Assembly (NCBI GenBank): GCA_023150915.1
Contig: JAKLKA010000073.1
Coordinates: 1-34,953, forward strand
Length of the DNA: 34,953 nucleotides
Reading direction: 5' to 3'
Source: Polyangiaceae bacterium
GTDB lineage: Bacteria > Myxococcota_A > Polyangia > Polyangiales > Polyangiaceae
Made by a program: the position numbers and the translations under genes
Notes under the pieces: generated by a model
What the model was told of the DNA's origin: nothing
Seen by the model: the letters and a program-made list of their open reading frames with translations, nothing else
Database searches by the model: none
In this document: in pieces, positions 7,435-13,450 of the stretch
How the letters are laid out: each line of letters starts with the position of its first letter
Numbering within the stretch: the stretch's first letter is position 1

Positions 7435-7737
7435 ATGAGCTCGGCGGCGCGGCGATGTCTGAGAGCAGCGGGTTTTGCCCTGGTTGTCGCCGGCTGCGGG
7501 CACCCGGCGAGCGAGGCGGAGTGCGAAGAGATCGTCGAGCGCGTCGCGCGGCTCGAGCTCGAGAAGAAGAACGCCGGAAACCCCGCCTCGGTTCACGACG
7601 AGATCGAGGCCACCAAGAAGAGCGTGCGCGAGTCGATGCTCAAACAGTGCGTCGGCCGACGCATCACCACGAAAGCGATGCAATGCGTTCGCAGCGCAAA
7701 GACGAGCAAAGAGGTCGTGGAGGATTGCTTCGACTGA
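7435..7737 (+). CDS. Small four-Cys lipoprotein, paralog A
   Basis: 100 residues. The signal peptide ends in ALVVAGC followed by GHP, a good lipobox. The mature part is helical and charged with four further cysteines: AEC near the start, KQC, MQC and EDC near the end. Spacing of the last three is C-x11-C-x13-C. The next gene encodes a protein with the same layout, so the pair arose by tandem duplication. The cysteines could form two disulfides pinning a helical hairpin. No known family recognised. The ATG lies 91 bases from the divergent TPR gene, and the 3' end overlaps paralog B. Outer-membrane attachment is inferred from the lipobox only. Confidence 0.78.
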   Translation: MSSAARRCLRAAGFALVVAGCGHPASEAECEEIVERVARLELEKKNAGNPASVHDEIEATKKSVRESMLKQCVGRRITTKAMQCVRSAKTSKEVVEDCFD

Positions 7738-8018
7738 GCGGCGCCGTGGGGCTGTGCCTGGCCCTCTGCGCGGGCTGCGGTCGCCCCCTGGACCCGGCCG
7801 AATGCAATCAGCTCCTCGATCGGTACACCGAGCTCTTGGTCCGGCAAGAGCGGCGCGGCGTCAGCGACGACGAAGTGGAGCGCAGCAAAGAGAGCGCTCG
7901 GCTCAAGGCCGCGGGCTCTCCCGAGTTTGCCAAGTGCGGTTCCAAGGTCTCGCGTCGCCAGTGGGAGTGCGCGATGAAGGCGCCCAGCGTGGACGAGGTC
8001 GAGCGATGTCTGTTGTGA
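7725..8018 (+). CDS. Small four-Cys lipoprotein, paralog B
   Basis: 97 residues if the start is TTG 7725, giving a compact signal peptide ending LALCAGC. An in-frame ATG at 7683 would add 14 residues and overlap the upstream gene by 55 bases. TTG was preferred because it gives a normal signal peptide length and has GAGG about 10 bases upstream (7711-7714). The mature part aligns with paralog A: AEC, AKC, WEC and ERC, with spacing C-x10-C-x12-C for the last three, plus a shared VxEV-E-C-(F/L) ending. Its 3' end overlaps the TtcA gene by 13 bases, so all three genes form one transcript. Function unknown. Confidence 0.72.
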   Translation: MLRLSGAVGLCLALCAGCGRPLDPAECNQLLDRYTELLVRQERRGVSDDEVERSKESARLKAAGSPEFAKCGSKVSRRQWECAMKAPSVDEVERCLL

Positions 8019-8863
8019 AGGGGGACCCGACGCGCCGGCTGAATCGCCAGCTGCGTCGCACCATCGCCGACCACCAGCTCTTCCAGCCCGGTGATCGCGT
8101 GCTGGTCGCGGTGAGCGGCGGCAAAGACAGCTGGACGCTGCTCGACCTTCTCGAGACCTGGCGGCGCGGGCCCGTGCCGATCGAGCTGGTGGCCGTTCAT
8201 CTCGACCAAGGGCAGCCCGGGTACGACGGCGCCCCCCTGGTGGCCGCCCTGCAGGCCCGCGGGGTCGCCTTCGAGATCCTGCGCGAGGACACCCACGCCG
8301 TGGTGGTCGAGAAGCTGACCGCCGACCAGACGCCCTGTTCGCTGTGCTCGCGGCTGCGCCGGGGGATCTTGTATTCGGCGGCCGAGCGCCTGGGTGCGAA
8401 CAAGATCGCGCTGGGCCACCACCGCGAAGACGCGCTCGAGACGTTCTTGCTCAACCTGCTCTATGCCGGTCGGCTGCAGACGCTGCCCCCGAAGTACCGC
8501 ACCGACGACGGGCGCTTCGAGGTGGTCCGCCCGCTCGTCGAGTGCGCCGAGGCCGACATCCGTGCCCACGCGGCGGCGCGCGCCTTCCCCATTCTTCCGT
8601 GCGGGCTGTGTGGCTCGCAAGAAGGGCTACGCCGGGAAGCAATGGGCACGCTTCTGGACCAGCTGGAGCAGAGCAACCCCAACGTGCGAGCGATCATGCT
8701 GAACGCCCTGGGCAACGTCAGCCCCACCCACCTGATGGACCGCGACCTGGTGCGCGCGTGGAGCGCGCGCCCGGCGGACGTGCGCCCCGCGCTGCCCGCG
8801 CCCGAGCGCCCGCGCCACGCCCGCGCGCTGCCGGTGCTGGGCTCGGCCACCCACGACCCCTGA
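8006..8863 (+). CDS. ttcA: TtcA-like tRNA 2-thiocytidine synthetase
   Basis: 285 residues. TtcA uses ATP and a [4Fe-4S] cluster to thiolate C32 of certain tRNAs. The PP-loop SGGKDS lies at residues 37-42, and GHHREDALETFLLNL is the family block. Both cysteine pairs are present: CSLC (C111, C114) followed by RLRRG, and CGLC (C199, C202) followed by GSQEG. A short Pro/Arg-rich tail ends the protein. ATG 8006 lies inside the end of the upstream lipoprotein gene (13-base overlap), so translation is probably coupled to it, an unexpected partner for a cytoplasmic tRNA enzyme. The convergent permease gene ends 11 bases after the stop. Paralogous TtuA/TilS families were considered, but the CxxC placement fits TtcA best. 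Confidence 0.9.
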   Translation: MSVVKGDPTRRLNRQLRRTIADHQLFQPGDRVLVAVSGGKDSWTLLDLLETWRRGPVPIELVAVHLDQGQPGYDGAPLVAALQARGVAFEILREDTHAVVVEKLTADQTPCSLCSRLRRGILYSAAERLGANKIALGHHREDALETFLLNLLYAGRLQTLPPKYRTDDGRFEVVRPLVECAEADIRAHAAARAFPILPCGLCGSQEGLRREAMGTLLDQLEQSNPNVRAIMLNALGNVSPTHLMDRDLVRAWSARPADVRPALPAPERPRHARALPVLGSATHDP

Positions 8864-8874
8864 GCTCCGCGGCG

Positions 8875-9738
8875 TCACTCTGCCGCCGGTGCCGACGCGC
8901 GCGACCAGAGCTGTCGAACCCCGACCGCAGCCGCGGTGCCCAGCACCGAAAGCGCCAGGGGCAGCGCGATGGGCGGCGCGGCGCCAAACGCGCGCGGCAG
9001 CTCTTGGCCCAGCATGAACAGCGCCATGGCCACCACCAGCCAGCCAAACCCGCGGCGCAGGTGGTACGACGAGACGCGGTCGACCCAGAGCCCTCCGAGC
9101 ACGCTGCCGATCACCGCGGCGCCTCCGATCCACGCCGCCAGCGTCCAGTCGATGGGCGTATGACCCAGGAAGCCGGCGAAGCCCGCGAACGACTTCATCG
9201 CGATCACCAACAGCGAAGTGCCCACGGCCACGTTCATCGGCAGGCCGCCGAGCAGCACCAGCGCCGGCACGACCAAGAAGCCGCCGCCCGCCCCGACCAG
9301 GCCCGTGACGGCGCCGACCACCAGGCCCTCGCCCAGCACCTTGACCACGGGGAGCTCGCGAACGACCGCGGCTGCCCGGATGCGAGGCCTGTCGCTCAGC
9401 ATGGCCACGGACGTCGCGAGCAGGATCGCGGCGAACAGCAGCAAGAGCGCCGTGGCGGGGATCCAGTGCGCCACGCGGCCCGCCAGGAAGGCGCCGACCA
9501 TGCCGGCCGCTCCGAAGATCATCCCGGTGCGCCAGCGCACCCGGCCCCTTCGCGCGTGGGGCACCAGGGCCGCCAGGCTGGTGGTACCCACGATCAAGAG
9601 CGAGAGCGCCACCGCGCGGTGCGCCTCGAGCCCCACCACGTAGCGCAAGAGCGGAACCGTGAGCAGGGACCCGCCGCCGCCCAGGAGCCCCAGGGAGACG
9701 CCCACGAGCAGGGCCAGGACGACGGCGACGGCGATCAC
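8875..9738 (-). CDS. TauE/SafE (TSUP) family membrane permease
   Basis: About 287 residues with roughly eight hydrophobic helices. TSUP proteins move sulfite, sulfoacetate or other organosulfur anions. The signature glycine-rich repeat occurs twice: LGLLGGGGSLLTVPLL near the N-terminus and TGLVGAGGGFLVVPALVLL in the second half, as expected for the duplicated fold. The frame is open further upstream to 10014 with an ATG at 9840. GTG 9738 (MIAVAVVLALLVG) was chosen because it starts directly at the first helix, has GGAG six bases upstream, and leaves about 112 bases for promoters before the divergent lipoprotein. The substrate cannot be read from sequence. The nearby rhodanese and TtcA genes make sulfur traffic plausible but unproven. 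Confidence 0.86.
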   Translation of the reverse strand: MIAVAVVLALLVGVSLGLLGGGGSLLTVPLLRYVVGLEAHRAVALSLLIVGTTSLAALVPHARRGRVRWRTGMIFGAAGMVGAFLAGRVAHWIPATALLLLFAAILLATSVAMLSDRPRIRAAAVVRELPVVKVLGEGLVVGAVTGLVGAGGGFLVVPALVLLGGLPMNVAVGTSLLVIAMKSFAGFAGFLGHTPIDWTLAAWIGGAAVIGSVLGGLWVDRVSSYHLRRGFGWLVVAMALFMLGQELPRAFGAAPPIALPLALSVLGTAAAVGVRQLWSRASAPAAE

Positions 9739-9850
9739 GACGGGCTCCGCGGGTACGAGCCGCGCCCCGCCAGGAGGGATTCGGGGTTCGTCGCAACTTT
9801 CATCGAGCGTCTGGCCGGAGCGCGGGGTGCGTGCAACCATCCGGCTCGTG

Positions 9851-10480
9851 GTGAGGCGAACGGTGGGTCTGATGCTGCTCTGGGCCGCGGGCTGCCAGGG
9901 CCAGACGGTGGGCGATTCGGGGACGGGGGGTGTCGCCGGCCTGCCCGGTGGCACGGGCGGCACGGGCTCGGGCGGAGCGGGCAGCGGCGGCGCGAGCACC
10001 GGAGGGGCGAGCACCGGCGGCGCCGGCGGCGCTCAAACCGGGCCGGGCCCCCACGGTGCACTCCCCACGGGGTACTGCTGCACCACCGACGAAGACTGTC
10101 GCTACCGCGCCTGCCTCGAGTTCGGCGGAGTGAAGGTGTGCAGCGACCGGTGCCTGAGCAACGCGGCCTGCGCCACGGGGCCGGGCTTCGTCTGCTCGAA
10201 GGCCACCGAGCAGTGCGAGCCGGGGGGCGCGCCGTCGTGCATCCCCGCTGACCAGTGGAAGCTCGGCGCACAGCCCATCGGCACGTGTTGCGTGGCCACC
10301 GGCGACGGCACTGCCGGCGAAGAGTGCCAGGGCAACCTGTGCATGGCCTTCGGGCCCACCTCGAACCCGTTCATCTGCACCCAGGCGTGCGACACACCCA
10401 AAGACTGCCCCGCGAACTACAAGTGCGAGACGCAGGTGGGCTTCTGCTGGCCGTATGCCACCGACTACACCTGTCAGTGA
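9851..10480 (+). CDS. Cys-rich lipoprotein with Gly/Ser linker
   Basis: 209 residues. GTG 9851 (or 9848) gives RRTVGLMLLWAAGC, a short signal peptide and lipobox. Residues 20-60 are a Gly/Ser/Thr/Ala linker (GGTGSGGAGSGGASTGGAST). The folded part has about 16 cysteines in two similar halves: GYCCTTDEDCRYRACLEFGG and GTCCVATGDGTAGEECQGNL both start with a C-C pair and end with a CS/CT-xx-C-xxxx-DC segment, suggesting an internal duplication. Such proteins are common on the myxobacterial cell surface. No enzymatic motif. The 3' end overlaps the convergent TPR lipoprotein gene by 7 bases. Confidence 0.82.
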   Translation: MRRTVGLMLLWAAGCQGQTVGDSGTGGVAGLPGGTGGTGSGGAGSGGASTGGASTGGAGGAQTGPGPHGALPTGYCCTTDEDCRYRACLEFGGVKVCSDRCLSNAACATGPGFVCSKATEQCEPGGAPSCIPADQWKLGAQPIGTCCVATGDGTAGEECQGNLCMAFGPTSNPFICTQACDTPKDCPANYKCETQVGFCWPYATDYTCQ

Positions 10481-10890
10481 GGGCGCGCGGCCTGGCCGCC
10501 ACAGGCGGGCGCGTGGCGGGCCGCCGCGCAGGCCCGTTCCAAGCGCAGCTGTGCGCACTCGATCCACTCGCGGTGGGTGGCGCGATGGGGCCCCAAGATG
10601 GCGACCGCGCGCGCGTACGACTGGGCCGCGTGCTCGGGCTGGTGATTGAACAGGCGCAAGTCGCCGAGCTGCACGAACGAGTAGGCCGGATCCGGACACT
10701 CGAAGCCGCAGGCGGCGATCCGCACCACGAGGGCGCGAGTGGCGAAGTGCAGCGCCTCGGCTAGGCCCGCGGCGCCGCGCGCGCGGGCCGCGTAGGCCTC
10801 GGCCCGGGCACGGTCCGCGTTTCCCACGCGGGGCACTGCAGCACAACCGCCGAGCAGCAGGCACGCGAGAACCCGGATCCGGCGCGCCAT
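10474..10890 (-). CDS. Small TPR-like lipoprotein
   Basis: 138 residues from ATG 10890. Signal peptide RRIRVLACLLLGGC gives a clean lipobox (LGGC). The mature region is helical; one segment (VQLGDLRLFNHQPEHAAQSY followed by ARAVAILG) has the TPR helix-pair pattern. Seven further Cys/Arg-rich positions follow. The frame is open far upstream antisense to the M48 gene, but the signal peptide fixes the start. It is divergent from the M48 lipoprotein (51 bases between starts) and overlaps the end of the Cys-rich lipoprotein gene by 7 bases. Function unknown; it may assist the divergent protease. Confidence 0.72.
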   Translation of the reverse strand: MARRIRVLACLLLGGCAAVPRVGNADRARAEAYAARARGAAGLAEALHFATRALVVRIAACGFECPDPAYSFVQLGDLRLFNHQPEHAAQSYARAVAILGPHRATHREWIECAQLRLERACAAARHAPACGGQAARPH

Positions 10891-10941
10891 GGCCCGAGAG
10901 TGCCACGCCGCCGCAGATGCGCTAGGAGGGTCGAGGCTGCC

Positions 10942-12279
10942 ATGCGTGCTCTGGTCGTTGCGCTCTGTCTTGCCGCCGCGTGCGCCGGGCCCCGCGATCG
11001 GCCACGCCCACCCGAGACCAAGCCATCGCTGGCAGTCGACGACGACGCCGAGCTCGGGCGCTTGGCCGACCAGCAGGTGATGAACGAAGTGCTCGCGATG
11101 CGGGATCCCGCGCTGCAGGGCTATGTCGAACGGGTGCTGGGGCGAGTAGCGGCCCACGCCGACCCGAACGCCAGTCGCTGGACGTTGCGCTTGATCGACA
11201 GCTCGCACGTGAGCATCCGCTCGGGACCGGGCGGGTACATCTACCTGACTCGAGGGCTGCTGGCTTTCCTGGGCTCCGAGGCCGAGCTGGCCGCGGCCCT
11301 CGCCCACGAGGTCGCTCACGTCTCGATGCGGCACTGGCGCAAGCAGGCCGAGTATCTGGTGAAGCACGGGGTCGACGACGGCGACATCGCGAAGCTGGGC
11401 AGCGCCGAGCGGCGGGCGCTCTTGGCGCGCCTGCGCGACGAAGAGCACGAATCCGATCAGCTGGCGCTGGGGTATCTGGAGCGCGCGGGCTACGCCCGTT
11501 CGGGCCTGCTGAAGGTGATCCGACTGTTCGCCGAGCTCGAGCGCCGGGCGGGGGGCAGCCGTGTCCCGCCGGCGCTGCGCACGCACCCCGCGACTCGCGA
11601 GCGCCTCGACGCCATCACCCGCCGGGCCACGCCCGGCGGTGAGTCGAAAGCCGCCGAGTACTTCTCGAAGATCGACGGCCTGCAGTTCGGAGAGGACCCG
11701 CGCGACGGCTATTTGCTGGGCGATCGCTACCTGGTGCCGAGCGCCGACTTCGAGCTGCCGCTGCCACCGGCCTGGCGCGCCGAGCTGGTGGGGCGAGATC
11801 TGATGGCGGCGCTGCCGGGCAAGGCGACGATCTTGCTCGTTGCGCGCTCGGAGCACGGGAACCTGGACGCCACGCTGGGCGCGCTGGGCGACCGTTCGAG
11901 CTTCCGCCCGGTGACCCTGGGCGACCGGCCAGCCCACTTCTCCAAGCAGCCCCGCGAGGGCGGCTTGACCGCCCTGAGCTGGGTGATCGACGCGCCGAAG
12001 GCGCCCCTGGTGATGGCGTTGATAGTGCCCTCGGGGCAAGACGAAGGTGACACCGTGCAGGCGCTGACCGGCGGCGCGAAACGGATCACCGAGCCTGCGC
12101 TCCGGAACCTGGGGCCCTTGCGGGTGCGGGTGAGCCGGCTGACCGAGGCGCGCTCGCTGCGGGCGCTGATCGAGGCCGGGCCCACCCACACCAACCTGTC
12201 GACGCTGGCCCTGCTCAACGGGGTCGAGCCCGATCAGCAGCTGCCGGCCGGAAGCTGGGTGAAACGCATCGAGCCGTGA
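10942..12279 (+). CDS. M48-family zinc metalloprotease lipoprotein with LysM-like tail
   Basis: 445 residues. M48 proteases of the BepA/LoiP type act in outer-membrane protein quality control. The N-terminus is a lipoprotein signal (LCLAAACAGP). The zinc site AHEVAHVSMRH (HExxH) is near residue 120, with the third ligand in EEHESDQLALGYL. The glycine-rich substrate strand GGYIYLTRGLL precedes it as in BepA. The C-terminal half has an extra domain of about 180 residues, ending in LSTLALLNGVEPDQQLPAGS, which resembles a LysM-like hook seen in related proteases. AGGAGG at 10924-10929 is a possible ribosome-binding site. The stop abuts the convergent zinc-ribbon gene in TGATCA. Confidence 0.9.
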   Translation: MRALVVALCLAAACAGPRDRPRPPETKPSLAVDDDAELGRLADQQVMNEVLAMRDPALQGYVERVLGRVAAHADPNASRWTLRLIDSSHVSIRSGPGGYIYLTRGLLAFLGSEAELAAALAHEVAHVSMRHWRKQAEYLVKHGVDDGDIAKLGSAERRALLARLRDEEHESDQLALGYLERAGYARSGLLKVIRLFAELERRAGGSRVPPALRTHPATRERLDAITRRATPGGESKAAEYFSKIDGLQFGEDPRDGYLLGDRYLVPSADFELPLPPAWRAELVGRDLMAALPGKATILLVARSEHGNLDATLGALGDRSSFRPVTLGDRPAHFSKQPREGGLTALSWVIDAPKAPLVMALIVPSGQDEGDTVQALTGGAKRITEPALRNLGPLRVRVSRLTEARSLRALIEAGPTHTNLSTLALLNGVEPDQQLPAGSWVKRIEP

Positions 12280-12561
12280 TCAGCGCGCCAGAAGGCCCAG
12301 CCCCACGACCAGCGCCAGCAGCACCACGAGGATCCCGACCAGCCACAGCACGAGCCCGCGCCACGCCCCGCCCAGCGTTCGCCCTCCGCGGTCGTCGCAG
12401 GCCAGACAGATGGCCCAGGTGCTGGCGCCGCCTTCGGTCAGCACGCAGCAGTCCCCGCAGATCGGGGCGCGACAGCGCGCGCACGGGCCCACCGCCACCG
12501 CGCCGCAGCGACTGCAGTGCGCGATGCCGCCGTCGCCGTCGTGGGAAATCAGCTCGGGCAC
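12280..12561 (-). CDS. Small zinc-ribbon membrane protein
   Basis: 93 residues. The first 55 hold four CxxC-type pairs (HCSRCG, PCARC, ICGDCC, ICLACDD), resembling a B-box/zinc-ribbon knuckle. The last 25 are one strong transmembrane helix (LVLWLVGILVVLLALVVGLG), so the metal site should face the cytoplasm from the membrane. It is the last gene of a likely hemerythrin-rhodanese-zinc ribbon operon; 23 bases separate it from the rhodanese gene. Its stop abuts that of the M48 gene. It may sense or shuttle metal or redox state, but no direct evidence exists. Confidence 0.8.
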   Translation of the reverse strand: MPELISHDGDGGIAHCSRCGAVAVGPCARCRAPICGDCCVLTEGGASTWAICLACDDRGGRTLGGAWRGLVLWLVGILVVLLALVVGLGLLAR

Positions 12562-12584
12562 CGGCCGATTGTAGGCTCAGCCCT

Positions 12585-12932
12585 TCACCAGCGCGACATG
12601 GCGCCCAGGTTCTTCACCGTGGCGAACCCGGCGCTGGCCAGCACGCGGCCGGCCACCGCGCTGCGGACCCCGGACGCGCAATAGATCACCACCGCCCGGT
12701 CTTTGGGGCCGAGCTCCGCCAGGCGGCCCTCGAGCTCGGCCAGCGGAACGCAGACCGCCCCGGGAAGGTGGCCGCTGGCGAACTCGGCGGGGGTACGCAC
12801 GTCGAGAAGCAACGCGCCGCCCTGGACCAGAGTGCGGGCCTCGGCGGCCGAGACGTCCCCGAACCGCCGGCGGAGCATGAACACCAACAAGGCGGCGGTC
12901 ACCGCCAGCAAGATCCACTGGAACGAGGTCAT
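12585..12932 (-). CDS. Membrane-anchored rhodanese-like sulfurtransferase
   Basis: 115 residues. Rhodaneses carry sulfane sulfur on an active-site cysteine. Residues 4-22 form an N-terminal membrane anchor (FQWILLAVTAALLVFML). The domain follows with LLLDVRTPAEFASGHLPGA and the active-site loop YCASGVRS, where C85 fits the CxxGxR pattern of catalytically competent single-domain rhodaneses. Start ATG 12932 was chosen because the anchor begins there; the frame extends upstream without a better start. It sits 38 bases downstream of the hemerythrin gene and upstream of the zinc-ribbon gene, suggesting a small stress or sulfur-handling operon. Confidence 0.9.
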   Translation of the reverse strand: MTSFQWILLAVTAALLVFMLRRRFGDVSAAEARTLVQGGALLLDVRTPAEFASGHLPGAVCVPLAELEGRLAELGPKDRAVVIYCASGVRSAVAGRVLASAGFATVKNLGAMSRW

Positions 12933-12970
12933 CGGGGCCCGGGTTGGAGCCGCGCCGGCAGGCGAAGGAT

Positions 12971-13402
12971 TCAGTCCCGAGCCCGGCTGCCGAGGGCCTC
13001 GAGGATGCGCTGGCGCGCGGCGGCCCCAAGCCGCGCGTCCGCCAGGGCGTAGAGCGTCGCTTCTTCCCACTTTGCGTGCATCTCGAGTGCGGTCTCGAGC
13101 TGGTCGAGGGCTTGCCGCAGCATCCCGCCGGACTTGGCCAGCGCTGCCAGGTCGGAGATCAGGTCCCGGAGCCGGTCGTGCTCGTAGCGGGCCTGCCGGC
13201 ACTCTGCCGGGTGGCTGGCGTCGAGCGCGGGCAGCACGGCGCGCTCTTCGAGCTGGATGTGGGCCCGCACGCTGCGCTCGAACACCGACCACAGCGCAAG
13301 GAGCCCGAGCTCGTCGCCCGGAGTCGCGGCGCTGCCCAGCTGCTCGAGCAAGGCGCCGAGCCGCGCGTGATCGTCGCGGAACCGAGAGCGGATCTCTTCC
13401 AT
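12971..13402 (-). CDS. Hemerythrin HHE-domain protein
   Basis: 143 residues, a single four-helix HHE domain binding a di-iron centre for O2, NO or iron sensing or repair. Candidate ligands are spaced as expected: H12 (DDHARL), H48 and E52 (HIQLEER), H75 (YEHDRL), H109 and E113 (MHAKWEEA). No signal peptide, so cytoplasmic. ATG 13402 follows a GTG (13405); AGGTGAGG lies just upstream. A strong hairpin at 13410-13440 stands between this gene and the upstream OmpA gene, and its right arm touches the ribosome-binding region. First gene of the presumed three-gene operon with rhodanese and zinc-ribbon protein. Confidence 0.9.
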   Translation of the reverse strand: MEEIRSRFRDDHARLGALLEQLGSAATPGDELGLLALWSVFERSVRAHIQLEERAVLPALDASHPAECRQARYEHDRLRDLISDLAALAKSGGMLRQALDQLETALEMHAKWEEATLYALADARLGAAARQRILEALGSRARD

Positions 13403-13409
13403 CACCTCA

Positions 13410-13440
13410 CCTGCCCCGAGCCGGGTGGACCCGGGGCAGG
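13410..13440 (-). terminator. GC-rich hairpin between ompA-like gene and hemerythrin operon
   Basis: CCTGCCCCG (13410-13418) pairs perfectly with CGGGGCAGG (13432-13440), a 9-bp stem with a 13-base loop. It starts 11 bases past the OmpA gene stop on the minus strand. There is no U tract, so it may be a GC terminator, an mRNA 3'-end stabiliser or an attenuator next to the hemerythrin ribosome-binding site. Confidence 0.6.
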
Positions 13441-13450
13441 CCCCGGCGGC

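Noticed and set aside
5211-7682. Long plus-strand frame leading into the second small lipoprotein
   Set aside because: It is antisense to DsbD and the TPR gene; only its last 98 codons are plausible.
9741-10014. Upstream extension of the TauE/SafE gene
   Set aside because: It overlaps the divergent lipoprotein gene and encodes Pro-rich antisense of its Gly/Ser linker.
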